64,000 nt of DNA from Bacillota bacterium (GCA_023426125.1 JAFABI010000068.1:1-64000), one strand, 5' to 3'; positions 8,608 through 17,051 are shown, counted from the stretch's first letter. Notes: generated from the letters alone by a model not told the origin. Numbers and translations: made by a program.

Positions 8608-9285
8608 TCACCGCCCTTCCACGGCAACGATTCTGCCATCCTCGATCCGTATCACACGGTCGGCAAGCTGGGCGATCTGCTCGTTATGTGTAATCATCAC
8701 CATTGTCTGATGAAATTTAGTCGAAGTCATTTTCAAAATTCCTAAAACATCCTGACTGGTCTTGCTGTCCAGATTTCCGGTTGGCTCGTCCGCAAGAAGA
8801 ATGGATGGCTTTGTTGCAAGAGCACGGGCGATGGCGACACGCTGTTGCTGCCCGCCGGAAAGATTGTTCGGGAGATTATTTTTCTTCTCCGATAAGCCCA
8901 GGGTTTCAATAATATTCTCTACAAAGCCTTCGTCTATGGTGTTTCCGTCCAGCTCAATCGGTAGAACAATATTTTCATAAACATTCAGAATGGGAACAAG
9001 GTTATAATTCTGGAATACAAAGCCTACATTCCTTCGCCGGAAGATGTTAAGCTGTTCATCTGTCATTCCCGAAATATCCTTGCCGCCAACAATTACCTTG
9101 CCGCTCGTCGGCGTGTCCAAGCCACCAAGCATGTGCAGGAGCGTGCTTTTCCCCGAACCCGACGTACCGACAACGGCGACAAATTCGCCTTTCCCTATTT
9201 CCAAATCAACGCCGTCCAATGCCTTGACGGTGTTGGGGTCTTTTCCGTAATACTTTTTTAAAGCTTCTGTTCTCAAAACTGACAC
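8608..9285 (-). CDS. ABC transporter ATP-binding protein, MacB/LolD type
   Basis: This 225-residue ATPase shows all nucleotide-binding motifs: Walker A GTSGSGKST (about residue 40), Q-loop VFQNYNL, signature LSGGQQQR, Walker B ILLADEPTGNLD and the switch His in MITHN. The length and the EPTGNLDS sequence place it in the MacB/LolD/BceA group that energises FtsX-type permeases. It is followed 4 nt later by the permease gene and preceded by the sensor kinase gene after 71 bp, so the four genes form a regulated exporter unit carried by element 1. Confidence 0.95.
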   Translation of the reverse strand: MSVLRTEALKKYYGKDPNTVKALDGVDLEIGKGEFVAVVGTSGSGKSTLLHMLGGLDTPTSGKVIVGGKDISGMTDEQLNIFRRRNVGFVFQNYNLVPILNVYENIVLPIELDGNTIDEGFVENIIETLGLSEKKNNLPNNLSGGQQQRVAIARALATKPSILLADEPTGNLDSKTSQDVLGILKMTSTKFHQTMVMITHNEQIAQLADRVIRIEDGRIVAVEGR

Positions 9286-9356
9286 GTTACATGCCTCCTT
9301 TCCCTGTTGAATTCATCATAACCGACAGTTCTTACAGGCTCCTAACAGAATCGGAT

Positions 9357-10274
9357 TTATTTCTTACAGTTTTGTAAGAACATTGAGAATGTCGTATATT
9401 TCCCCGGCTTGGAATCTACAAGGATATAGCCGCCCTGTTTTTGAAATATCAGTGAAGCTAAATAAAGTCCTAATCCAACTCCGTCAACACCTTTTACGTT
9501 TTGTCCCCGATAAAACCGCTTGAAAATGGAGTTCCACTCGTCGGGAGCAATTCCGATACCATAATCGGTAATGCTGATTTTTGTATAGATGGGCAGAGTT
9601 TCCATGGATATATTGATTTCTCTGTCCGATGGGGAATATTTGATTGCGTTTTCCAAAATATTTGTGATTGCTTCGCTCGTCCATTTGCGGTCATGCAGCA
9701 ACGAAACATCCTCAAAATAAGCCGTTTGAATGGAAATATTTTTCTTAGCCGCCGCCCCGTATACGGCGCTGATGCTATCGGAAATAGTCTGTTTGATACC
9801 TGCGGGAACAGGGGACAATTCGATGGCTCCTACCTCCAGCCTTGACATTTTTACAAGGCTGTCCATCATCCATTGCAATTTTTCTGTTCCCGTTTTGATG
9901 CGCAGTAAAAATTCCTGCTGCTCGGCTTGGGTAATACGTCCTTCCAGCAGCAGGTCGGTGTACATGGCGACACCGGATAGAGGTGTTTTCATCTGATGGG
10001 ACATATCCGAAATAAAGCTTTGGATAATTTCTTTTTCCTGCTTGGTTTGAGAAATATCCATTGTGTTCATCTGAATGATTTTAACGGCTTTATGCGTCAG
10101 CTTGGAAAGCCTGCTGTCCGCCGCCGCTTCAAATGGAAGCGCTGCATTTCTGGCTAATATGCTGTCCAAAACCTGATCAATCGAATCGAAGGTTTTTTTC
10201 ACATAGTGATAGCTGAAAAGGACGGTCAGGAAGCATAAAACAATGGCTATGATGATCGTAACTGCAAGCGCCAT
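9357..10274 (-). CDS. Sensor histidine kinase of the exporter two-component system
   Basis: This protein of about 305 residues has one clear N-terminal membrane helix (LAVTIIIAIVLCFLTVLF), a short linker, a dimerisation domain with the phospho-accepting His in SDMSHQMKTPLSG, and an ATPase domain with the N box (NILENAIKYS) and G boxes (DYGIGIAP, GVGLGLYLA). The tiny external part suggests that it senses within the membrane or through the partner transporter, as known for BceS-type kinases. I start it at the ATG at 10274, with GGAGGGG 7 nt upstream and 2 nt after the regulator stop. Confidence 0.92.
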   Translation of the reverse strand: MALAVTIIIAIVLCFLTVLFSYHYVKKTFDSIDQVLDSILARNAALPFEAAADSRLSKLTHKAVKIIQMNTMDISQTKQEKEIIQSFISDMSHQMKTPLSGVAMYTDLLLEGRITQAEQQEFLLRIKTGTEKLQWMMDSLVKMSRLEVGAIELSPVPAGIKQTISDSISAVYGAAAKKNISIQTAYFEDVSLLHDRKWTSEAITNILENAIKYSPSDREINISMETLPIYTKISITDYGIGIAPDEWNSIFKRFYRGQNVKGVDGVGLGLYLASLIFQKQGGYILVDSKPGKYTTFSMFLQNCKK

Positions 10275-10276
10275 TC

Positions 10277-10960
10277 TTACACCCCTCCATGCCAAATATA
10301 GCCGATGCCGTGAATGGTCTTAATAGTCGCGGGATTTTTCGGATCGTCCTCCAGCTTTGCGCGCAACCGGCTGATATTGACGGGCAGGGTGTTTTCATCT
10401 ACAAAATTCCCCTCGTTGTCCCATAGGGAAGATAATAACTGTTCCTTTGAAAGTACTTGCCCGGCGTTTGTCATCAGAAAATAGAGCAGTCTGTATTCCG
10501 TTGCGCTGATGGGGATTTCTTCATCCTCCCGGTAAAGTTTGCAAAGGTTTGTGTCCAGCTTGTATTTGCCGGAACGGATGATATGGCGGCTTTCAGCCTC
10601 TATGCGGCGGAGCAGGGCTTCCACTCTTGCCCGGAGAATGGACAGGGAAAAGGGCTTGGTAATATAATCATCCGCACCGGCTAAGAGGCCGGATACCTCG
10701 TCTGTTTCCAAATCACAGGCAGTCAGCATGATAATAGGAATTTTTGAATGTGTCCGAATTTCTTTACATAAGTCCATCCCGTTTCCGTCCGGTAATCCTA
10801 AATCCAGTATGATAAGGTCAACCTTATGCTGTTCCAGCATCCGCTTTCCGTCCTTGATGCTGCCAGCTGAAACAGCGTCGTAGCCATCCTTTTCAAAAGT
10901 AAATGCTATTCCGCGGCTTAAATTTTCGTCATCTTCCAATATTAAGATCTTTTTATTCAT
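10277..10960 (-). CDS. OmpR-family response regulator
   Basis: This 227-residue protein has a receiver domain (acidic pocket EDDE at residues 9-12, phospho-acceptor Asp in LIILDLGLPDG, Lys in DDYITKPF) and a C-terminal winged helix ending in IKTIHGIGYIW. It pairs with the kinase encoded just downstream and probably activates the exporter genes. Its start overlaps the small helix-turn-helix gene at 10953-11150 by 8 nt, so translation is coupled. Confidence 0.94.
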   Translation of the reverse strand: MNKKILILEDDENLSRGIAFTFEKDGYDAVSAGSIKDGKRMLEQHKVDLIILDLGLPDGNGMDLCKEIRTHSKIPIIMLTACDLETDEVSGLLAGADDYITKPFSLSILRARVEALLRRIEAESRHIIRSGKYKLDTNLCKLYREDEEIPISATEYRLLYFLMTNAGQVLSKEQLLSSLWDNEGNFVDENTLPVNISRLRAKLEDDPKNPATIKTIHGIGYIWHGGV

Positions 10961-11150
10961 AGTGTACCTCCGTTGTTCTCTTTGCCTGGTTTAAACGTGG
11001 GTCTTTCGGCTTTGGTGCATCCTTGGGAATTGCCCAAACACGGCTGAATCGAATTACACCTATAATGCGTTCCTGTTCACATAATTGTTGAACCCGCCTG
11101 TTTGAAATACCCCATTTCTCAGCCGCCTGCTGTGTCGAAATATAGTCCAT
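10953..11150 (-). CDS. Small helix-turn-helix (excisionase-like) protein
   Basis: This 65-residue protein begins MDYISTQQAAEKWGISNRRV, a MerR/excisionase-type helix-turn-helix, followed by an arm with FSRVWAIPKDAPKPKD. Such proteins often precede regulator genes in clostridial mobile elements. It is the first gene of the exporter operon. It could be a transcription factor for the operon or an excision factor for element 1; the operon position favours regulation. Confidence 0.75.
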   Translation of the reverse strand: MDYISTQQAAEKWGISNRRVQQLCEQERIIGVIRFSRVWAIPKDAPKPKDPRLNQAKRTTEVHYE

Positions 11151-11207
11151 ATCTATCGTTTCCTTTCCATTCAGGTATGGGAAAAAGCATATAATCAGTT
11201 AACTATA

Positions 11208-11236
11208 ATTATATGCGCTTAAACGAATAGATACAA
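11208..11236 (-). promoter_or_regulatory. Sigma-A promoter of the element 1 cargo operon
   Basis: On the minus strand, TTGTAT (11231-11236) and TATAAT (11208-11213) are separated by exactly 17 bp. The promoter lies about 60 bp ahead of the helix-turn-helix gene and can drive the five-gene operon. Confidence 0.7.
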
Positions 11237-11859
11237 GTGAAATAATATGAATGCTTTATCAGCGTTCTCTATCTGCTATGCAAAATGGCAACCGATTTTT
11301 CTGTACGAAATGGCGTTTCCGCAAAACGTTTATCCCGACTTTCAAGTTATCCCGACAAAAGGAAAAAGGTGAGAAACAGAGCTGTTTCTGTGCTGAAAAA
11401 TCGGGATAACTTTTTAAGGGAAATGCGGCGGCGGCTTTGATTTTTGATTTCAAAACCGCCGCTTCACACCCATTATCATTCAGGACGTATGACTTCCAGC
11501 CGCCGAAACAACGGCCTATATAGTAGACACCTCTATTATCTATTGGATTTGTCAATCCTGCGCAAAATCGAGTTGAATACTTCATCGTTTGGAGCGATTT
11601 CGCTATTCTTGATAGTCGCTAATGTTTCCTTTCTGCTTACAGGTGCAGTTTGTGTAACAACAGTACCTGTCGTTGTTTGCCTGGAATATATAAGCGCGAG
11701 GATTTTTGATTGGAGGCTTTGGCGGCGACTGATATAGTTTGATAAAAACCTCCTGACAATCATTTTATGTTAAAGCTTGTCCAACTTTTTTCCCTATATT
11801 TTCGTGAATATTCTATGAGCAGAAGTCTGCTGTTCCGCTATTTTAGCTATTTTCCCTTG
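11237..11859. other. Non-coding right end of element 1
   Basis: About 620 bases hold no gene I can defend. A GC-rich hairpin (about 11425-11462, GCGGCGG pairing with CCGCCGC) is present. The sequence TTATCCCGA occurs twice near 11330-11355, and its inverse TCGGGATAA follows near 11400. One minus-strand frame of 75 codons (11536-11763) has no ribosome site or known motif and may be a relic. The repeats may be recombinase or transfer-related sites of an ancestral element. Confidence 0.4.
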
Positions 11860-11886
11860 GTATCCTTCCGTACCCTCTCCCCAGGC
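11860..11886. other. Attachment site, right end of element 1
   Basis: The arm GTATCCTTCC (11860-11869) lies inside the element, followed by the core CTCCCCAGGC (11877-11886) that continues into the pdaB 5' part. Confidence 0.8.
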
Positions 11887-12075
11887 GCAGTCAAAAGTTA
11901 TGGCGGCTACCTTTTCCGAAGTATCAACGCAATAGATGGGAAGCTCTCTTTCGGGAGTAAATACACCCAGGGCATCCATACCGGTGATGCTTATTACCGA
12001 AATCAACAAGGCCAGGAGTAAAATCAGAGTAAGGTACTTGAGAATACGTTTGAAGTTGAGAACATAAATTTTCAT
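11877..12075 (-). pseudogene. pdaB: pdaB-like polysaccharide deacetylase, N-terminal part (interrupted)
   Basis: The minus-strand ATG at 12075 has GGAG 7 nt upstream. The product begins MKIYVLNFKRILKYL, has one membrane anchor (LTLILLLALLISVISI), then VFTPERELPIYCVDT and AAITFDCAWG, the first NodB motif in the form typical of PdaB. At the core the frame enters element 1 and reads foreign sequence to a stop at 11794. The continuation of the gene lies at 3159-3512. In Bacillus, PdaB is a spore-specific deacetylase-like protein. The asnB gene is divergent, so both host genes left of the redox element have been hit. Confidence 0.85.
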
Positions 12076-12353
12076 TGCAACGCTCCAAAAATTCATACTG
12101 TTTTATAATATTTATTTTCAGCACCGTATATTCCATATGAGTATAGGATGATGCCCCGTAAATTTTCAATTTACGATTTCTGAAACAAACCGGCTTTTGA
12201 CGTATCCTCCATCTTACAATTGCTCGATTTCCTTCTGCAAAGCACCTATGTTCCGGTGGTACGTGCTTTCACAAGAATTTACTGCCGCCCGGCGACAATA
12301 ATATCACGAAAGGCCCTCGGGGAACATATATTATAACTGACGATATCTGGCAA

Positions 12354-12384
12354 GGACGCCTGAAGAAGCAGGCGTCCTTTTGTT
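12354..12384 (+). terminator. Intrinsic terminator in the asnB leader
   Basis: GGACGCC and GGCGTCC form a GC-rich stem (extended by TG/CA) with a 6-nt loop, followed by TTTT. It lies about 80 bp before the asnB start and could be an attenuator, or the end of a small leader RNA. No clear T-box or riboswitch core was seen upstream in 12100-12350. Confidence 0.6.
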
Positions 12385-12465
12385 TGGCTTGATTTGCAGC
12401 ATGCCGGCGGTAAAAGGAATGCGTGCTTGATGTCAGAATTATGAGCATGTGGAGGAGAGGTTTAT

Positions 12466-13614
12466 ATGTGCGGAATAGCAGGCTGGATAGATCATGAAAG
12501 GGATCTGAGATCCCAGAGAAGTATATTGGAAACAATGTCCCATCAACTCAGGTATAGGGGCCCGGATGCCTCCGGCGATTGGACGGCGCCTCATGCGCTG
12601 ATTGCACACAGAAGATTATCCGTCGTTGATCCTGAGGGAGGCGGCCAGCCAATGGTACGGCAATCTGAAGGATGTACATATGTAATAACCTACAACGGTG
12701 AATTGTATAATACGATGGATCTCAGAAGAGAATTGGAAAAACGCGGCCACAAGTTCTACAGCAATTGCGACACAGAGGTGCTGCTGGTTTCCTACATGGA
12801 ATGGGGCGAAAAGTGCGTGGAACGCTTTAACGGCATTTACGCCTTCGGTATCTGGAATGAAAAGGAGCAGAGCCTGTTCATGGCCAGGGACAGATTTGGT
12901 GTAAAGCCGCTGTTCTATGCTTTGCGCGGAAAATCCTTCGTATTTGCCTCCGAGCTGAAAGCAATGCTCGCCAATCCGATAATTGAGCCTGTTGTCGCTG
13001 TGGAAGGCCTGGCGGAGGTCTTCGCCCTGGGTCCTGCAAGAACGCCGGGGAATGGAGTGTATGAGGGTGTTCACGAATTGAAGCCGGCACATTATCTTCG
13101 TTTTGACACTTCAGGAATGCAAATCCGAAAGTATTGGAGTTTCGAAAGCCATCCCCATTCCGATCCCCTGGAGACCACCATTGAAAATGTCCGGGGCCTG
13201 GTTCTGGATTCCATCCGGAGGCAGTTCGTCTCGGATGTCCCGGTGTGCTGTTTTCTTTCGGGCGGCCTGGATTCCAGCGCAATAACCGCCCTTGCCTCCA
13301 GTCACTTTAAGAGTCAGGGGAAAATTCTCAATACCTATTCCATCGAATACAGGGACAATGAAAAATACTTTAAACCAAGCCTTTTCCAGCCCGATTCCGA
13401 TACCCCCTGGATAAAGAAGATGTCGGAGGATTTCGGTACAGAGCACCACTACATAACGGTGGATACCCCGCAGGTGGTGGAAGCTCTGGAAAATGCCGTT
13501 GAAGCAAGGGATTTGCCCGGAATGGCGGATATCGATTCCTCCCTCTGGCTTTTCTGCCGCGAAGTAAAGAAAGGCGCTACGGTTGCGCTCTCAGGAGAGT
13601 GTCATACAATGTAG
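12466..13614 (+). CDS. asnB: Asparagine synthetase (glutamine-hydrolysing), N-terminal half, interrupted by element 2
   Basis: The start ATG has GGAGGAG about 8 nt upstream. The product begins with the catalytic Cys (MCGIAGWIDH), followed by the class II glutaminase domain to about residue 190 (RYRGPDAS, YNGELYN) and the start of the synthetase domain with the PP-loop SGGLDSSA near residue 265. At codon 379 (VALSGEC) the frame enters element 2 and stops after HTM. The remainder (ADEVFGGYPWF and on) lies at 19566-20267 in the same frame; joined length is 612 residues, as expected for AsnB. As it stands, this half cannot make asparagine but might keep glutaminase activity. Confidence 0.95.
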   Translation: MCGIAGWIDHERDLRSQRSILETMSHQLRYRGPDASGDWTAPHALIAHRRLSVVDPEGGGQPMVRQSEGCTYVITYNGELYNTMDLRRELEKRGHKFYSNCDTEVLLVSYMEWGEKCVERFNGIYAFGIWNEKEQSLFMARDRFGVKPLFYALRGKSFVFASELKAMLANPIIEPVVAVEGLAEVFALGPARTPGNGVYEGVHELKPAHYLRFDTSGMQIRKYWSFESHPHSDPLETTIENVRGLVLDSIRRQFVSDVPVCCFLSGGLDSSAITALASSHFKSQGKILNTYSIEYRDNEKYFKPSLFQPDSDTPWIKKMSEDFGTEHHYITVDTPQVVEALENAVEARDLPGMADIDSSLWLFCREVKKGATVALSGECHTM

Positions 13615-13616
13615 AT
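13591..13616. other. Attachment site, left end of element 2
   Basis: Core TCAGGAGAGTGT, shared with 19554-19565, followed by the inner arm CATACAATGTAGAT. The centre of symmetry of the joined site falls on the GG of the core, a plausible crossover dinucleotide. Confidence 0.88.
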
Positions 13617-13641
13617 CCTATGCCATATAGAAAAGCGGAAA

Positions 13642-15213
13642 TCATGCAAAAAGGGCCAGTTTGTCAATGTTTACAAGAAGCTTGAATTCTATGCTTTTAT
13701 CATGGTATATGCAGATCCTGTCCAAAACCAGCTCCAGCAATTTCCGATCCGGCTTTTCCTTTTGAATAATCATGTCATATAATTCAATCGCTGTCCCCAT
13801 TTCCCTTTCCATATCGCTGCCGGCTGCCCTATGAAGCTCTTCAAGCCTTTTTGACAATTCCCTGATCTTTTTCTTTTCATTGTTTTCAAGTACAATATAG
13901 CTGTTTTCAATGATTGTCCTATCCTCTGCATCCTTTTCTTTCATGATGTCTCTGACCTTCTGTGAAATCAAGGCTCTAAGTTTTTCGTTGGAGCTTTCAA
14001 GCTCCTTTCCGGCCTTGTTTATTTCCAGGGTAAAATCCCTTTTCTTTCCGGCAAGCTTCATGGACAAAAGGCATTCCTGGTATTGGCTCCGGATGTCCTT
14101 CAGGAATTCCTTTAAAAAAAACAGCATTTTACTTTCCGGCACCGAATGGCATAAACACCGGCTGCGGCCATATTTGGCATATTGCGTACATTCATATGCC
14201 CTTTCAACCTTCGGGCTTCTTTTTCTATTCCTTCCGGAGGCTGCAAGACCACATTCACCGCAAAAAACAAAGGATGAAAACAAATAATCATATTTCGCCT
14301 TGCCCTTGTAATTGGCAGCTTTTCTTTTCCGGTTGATCTGTTGTGCAAGCTCAAAGTCCTCCCTGGATATGATGGGTTCATGATGGTTTTCAAAGACAAA
14401 CTGCTTTTCCTCGGGCACCTTTTCCTGCTTGCCTTTTATTCTCCGGTTTTGCTTTTTATGCGTCCTGAGGGTGCCAATATACAGGTCATTCCGGATAATC
14501 CGCTGAATATTGTGTGTCTGCCATTTTTCACTGACAACGTTTTTAAATACTTTTCCAAGCCCGGCATGCCGCTCCCTGACGTATTGTGAAGGCGTCATAT
14601 ATCCCCTTTCGTTGAGGATACCGCATATTTTTTTATAGCCCTTCCCTTCGATATAAAGCCTGAAAACCAGCTCGATCACTTCCTTGGTATTGGCATCGGT
14701 CCTCAGCTTTGATTTATCCAGCGGATCCTTGCCATAACCATAGAGGTTTCCCATGATCAAGTCCCCTTTCCTTTGTCTTGCGTACATACCGGCCTTTATT
14801 TTCCTTGAAATATCCTTTACATACCTTTCATTGAACCACGTCTTTATCCCTATGATATCATCGTCATCAACATGGGAATCATATCCTTTTCCCTCTTCCG
14901 GCAGCAGTATCCTTTTCCCCTGCTCCTGTACCTCTTCCAGGAACAGCTGTGTCCTGGCATTATGCCTCCCTATCCTTGAAAGGTCTTTGGCGATAATGAC
15001 ATCAACATTCCCGTTTCTAAGCTCCTCCTGCATTTCTTTGAATGCGGGACGGTCGAAGGAATACCCGCTGTAATTGTCATCGATGTAGATTTTCGATATG
15101 GTCAGGTTCCTGCTGCAAGCATAGTTATTGATAATTTCCTGCTGGGCCTCGATGGAAGAATAGTTTTCCCTGTCCTCATCCCGGGAAAGGCGGACATATC
15201 CAACTGCATTCAT
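13642..15213 (-). CDS. Large serine recombinase of element 2
   Basis: This 523-residue recombinase carries the catalytic Ser in YVRLSRDED (residue 10), VIIAKDLSRIGRHNA in the resolvase domain, a recombinase domain around residues 160-270, a zinc ribbon (CGEC, then two more Cys, about residues 318-360) and a coiled coil around residues 380-470. Its stop lies 39 bp from the left core, so it probably acts on the flanking sites to integrate and excise element 2. Its start is coupled (TAAATG) to the 65-residue ORF upstream. It differs widely from the recombinase of element 1, consistent with the different attachment cores. Confidence 0.94.
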   Translation of the reverse strand: MNAVGYVRLSRDEDRENYSSIEAQQEIINNYACSRNLTISKIYIDDNYSGYSFDRPAFKEMQEELRNGNVDVIIAKDLSRIGRHNARTQLFLEEVQEQGKRILLPEEGKGYDSHVDDDDIIGIKTWFNERYVKDISRKIKAGMYARQRKGDLIMGNLYGYGKDPLDKSKLRTDANTKEVIELVFRLYIEGKGYKKICGILNERGYMTPSQYVRERHAGLGKVFKNVVSEKWQTHNIQRIIRNDLYIGTLRTHKKQNRRIKGKQEKVPEEKQFVFENHHEPIISREDFELAQQINRKRKAANYKGKAKYDYLFSSFVFCGECGLAASGRNRKRSPKVERAYECTQYAKYGRSRCLCHSVPESKMLFFLKEFLKDIRSQYQECLLSMKLAGKKRDFTLEINKAGKELESSNEKLRALISQKVRDIMKEKDAEDRTIIENSYIVLENNEKKKIRELSKRLEELHRAAGSDMEREMGTAIELYDMIIQKEKPDRKLLELVLDRICIYHDKSIEFKLLVNIDKLALFA

Positions 15214-15411
15214 TTATTCCGCCCCTCCCGAAAGAATCCTTTCCAGCGTATCCTCAACAGGCATTGTTCCTGAAACAAATATGGAAACATCCCTGTACAA
15301 GCTTTTATACTCATTGACCAGGCTTATCACGTTTTCATTTTTTCTTTCTTCTCCGGTCAAATATACTATCAAGCTTTTTTCATTTGCAGACTCAACCTCT
15401 CTGACTCTCAT
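15214..15411 (-). CDS. Small protein coupled to the recombinase; candidate directionality factor
   Basis: This 65-residue frame begins MRVREVESANEKSLIVYL, and its stop TAA is directly followed by the recombinase ATG. A strand pair (VSIFVSG) followed by a helix (TLERILSGG) gives a pattern like TnpW-type proteins and like the 55-residue ORF upstream of the recombinase in element 1. Serine integrases need a small partner to excise, and such genes often neighbour the integrase. That role is an inference from position; no excision motif can be read directly. Confidence 0.6.
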   Translation of the reverse strand: MRVREVESANEKSLIVYLTGEERKNENVISLVNEYKSLYRDVSIFVSGTMPVEDTLERILSGGAE

Positions 15412-15502
15412 TGAAGCTCCAATGCCAGAACAAATATTACTACTATAAGCATATTAAGCAACACATTTGTCCTAGTATAGGAAATATGGACAGTATTCTT
15501 TT

Positions 15503-16093
15503 TTATCTTTTTATTAAATCAATTCCTTTTTTCAAGGTCTTCGCATCGATAGCCCCCTGTGCACCTGTTACAATATAACCTTCTTTATCAATAAATATTG
15601 TTGTAGGTATAGACACTATACCGTATATATTTGCCGCATCTTGCTTCATATCAAAGTATACGGGAAACGAAAAACCCTGCTCAGTTATATACTGCGCTCC
15701 CGTTTTTTTTGTTTCGCGCTGCCCATCCACTAGATCCACCATCATAAATGTGATATCTTCTCCGGTTTCCTCATATACCTCGTTAAATTCAGGCATTTCG
15801 CCTTTACACGGAGGACACCAGCTTGCCCAAAAGTTTAGCACAATGGGCTTGCCAAACAGGTCTGACAGCTTCACAGCATTGCCATCCGCATCAAAAACCG
15901 TAAAATCAAGGGCTTTCATTTTTTCTTCTTCCGCATCCTGGTTGGTCTGAGATACTCCGCCCTTGTTTTGGGCAATATCGATATTGCTTTGAGGCGTTAC
16001 CTTTTTGCTGAGTGCATCGTATGCTAAAACAGCTATACTGATAAATAAGGCAAATGCTATAATTAACAGAACCGTTCTTACTTTTTTATTCAT
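15503..16093 (-). CDS. TlpA/ResA-family thiol-disulfide oxidoreductase
   Basis: This 196-residue protein has an N-terminal membrane anchor (LLIIAFALFISIAVLAY) and an external thioredoxin fold with the active site WASWCPPCKGEMP near residue 93 and the cis-Pro segment VSIPTTIFID. It would reduce disulfides outside the membrane using electrons passed on by CcdA, whose gene ends 12 bp upstream. It is the last gene of the ArsR-controlled operon in element 2. The natural substrate may be a peroxidase, a cytochrome-type protein or damaged thiols; the sequence does not say. Confidence 0.92.
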   Translation of the reverse strand: MNKKVRTVLLIIAFALFISIAVLAYDALSKKVTPQSNIDIAQNKGGVSQTNQDAEEEKMKALDFTVFDADGNAVKLSDLFGKPIVLNFWASWCPPCKGEMPEFNEVYEETGEDITFMMVDLVDGQRETKKTGAQYITEQGFSFPVYFDMKQDAANIYGIVSIPTTIFIDKEGYIVTGAQGAIDAKTLKKGIDLIKR

Positions 16094-16105
16094 AATGCGT
16101 TCCTC

Positions 16106-16771
16106 CTAAAAAGTTAAAAATGAAAGGAAATAGCCCATGGTTCCGGTTGCCATCAATATGCCGATGACAATGAGCAATCCTCCGGATATGAAGCTGATGG
16201 TTTTGTAATTTCTTTTAATAAAATCAAAGGTACCTTTTAACCGGTCAATCAACAGTGCGCTTGCGACAAATGGAATTCCCAGCCCCAATGAAAAGGCAAG
16301 CAGCATGGAAACTCCTTGCAGCAGCGATCCTCCAAGGGATGCCATTAATAAGGCAGAACCTAAAAACGCGCCTACACACGGTGTCCAGCCAATTGAAAAG
16401 ACAATCCCGAAGAGCATGGATGAAAAAAATCCAAGATTTTCAACCTCCGCATTTTTATTACTTATGCGGTTTAAGAACCCTATTTTTAAAATCCCTAAAA
16501 AATTCAAGCCAAATAAAATCACAATCAAGCCTGTTACAATATTAAGAACCGTTGTGTAATCACGTATCAGCCTTCCGACCGTCCCCGCAAAAGCACCCAT
16601 TGCAATAAAAACAAGGGTAAAACCTGAAACGAAACCGATTGAGTTGGTAAGTGCTTTTCTTTTATCCGCTTCGCTTGCCGCAAAATAAGATACATAGATG
16701 GGCAGCATAGGCAAAAGACAAGGGGATATAAATGTGATGATCCCTTCTAAAAATAGTAGTACATATTGCAT
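16106..16771 (-). CDS. ccdA: CcdA-type thiol:disulfide interchange membrane protein
   Basis: This protein of 221 residues has six membrane helices and the two redox Cys of the CcdA/DsbD core, in FISPCLLPMLPIYVSYF (near residue 18) and GWTPCVGAFLGSA (about residue 120). It moves electrons from cytoplasmic thioredoxin to an external partner, here most likely the TlpA protein encoded next. I place the start at 16771 because GGGAGGG lies 5 nt upstream; a longer frame upstream lacks a site. It sits between the ferredoxin and TlpA genes, linking iron-sulfur and thiol redox chemistry in one operon. Confidence 0.93.
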   Translation of the reverse strand: MQYVLLFLEGIITFISPCLLPMLPIYVSYFAASEADKRKALTNSIGFVSGFTLVFIAMGAFAGTVGRLIRDYTTVLNIVTGLIVILFGLNFLGILKIGFLNRISNKNAEVENLGFFSSMLFGIVFSIGWTPCVGAFLGSALLMASLGGSLLQGVSMLLAFSLGLGIPFVASALLIDRLKGTFDFIKRNYKTISFISGGLLIVIGILMATGTMGYFLSFLTF

Positions 16772-16840
16772 ATCAACCCTCCCACATTTTGCTTGAAACC
16801 CAAACAATAAGATTTTCATCTCTGGCAAATCCATTGATTC

Positions 16841-17026
16841 CTACGCTTTTTCAAAAGCTCCCTTTGGGCAAAAACGGATACATTTCCCGCAAACGATGCA
16901 TTTGTCTTCATGAATGACCGGCAGCGAGAAAATATCTTTTTGTGTGATTGCACCCTTGGGACAAACAGCCATCGCCGGACATTTATGATTTTGCGGGCAT
17001 TTATTCTTATTTATAACCAATTTCAT
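16841..17026 (-). CDS. Small 4Fe-4S ferredoxin
   Basis: This 61-residue protein carries a first cysteine group of unusual spacing (CPQNHKCPAMAVCPKGA) and a standard 4Fe-4S motif (CIVCGKCIRFCPKGAF). The ATG at 17026 has AAGGAGG 7 nt upstream. It probably passes electrons in the cytoplasm, perhaps to the membrane ferredoxin encoded at the head of the operon or towards CcdA. The altered first group resembles ferredoxin-like proteins in which one cluster is modified. Confidence 0.88.
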   Translation of the reverse strand: MKLVINKNKCPQNHKCPAMAVCPKGAITQKDIFSLPVIHEDKCIVCGKCIRFCPKGAFEKA

Positions 17027-17051
17027 TTTCCGTCCTCCTTCCCGATTTTCA

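Larger units (their letters stand above)
3503..11876. mobile_element. Integrated LSR element 1 (about 8.37 kb) in pdaB
   Basis: The element is bounded by direct copies of the 10-bp core CTCCCCAGGC (3503-3512 and 11877-11886). Just inside each end lies one arm of a 10-bp inverted repeat: GGAAGGATAC at 3522-3531 and GTATCCTTCC at 11860-11869. Joining the ends would form one symmetric attP; removal rejoins pdaB in frame at TFDCAWG. The recombinase gene ends 57 bp from the left core. Cargo is a two-component system plus ABC exporter. No relaxase, replication or phage gene was seen, so it is a minimal integrative element. Confidence 0.85.

Noticed and set aside
11259..11763. Overlapping open frames at the right end of element 1.
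   Set aside because: No ribosome sites or known motifs; frames on both strands overlap. Left as an unassigned region.
12230..12384. Possible T-box leader for asnB (GGTGGTACGTGC plus a terminator).
   Set aside because: The T-box core ACCGCG is missing, and the candidate lies about 100 nt from the terminator with no room for the usual antiterminator. Only the terminator was kept.
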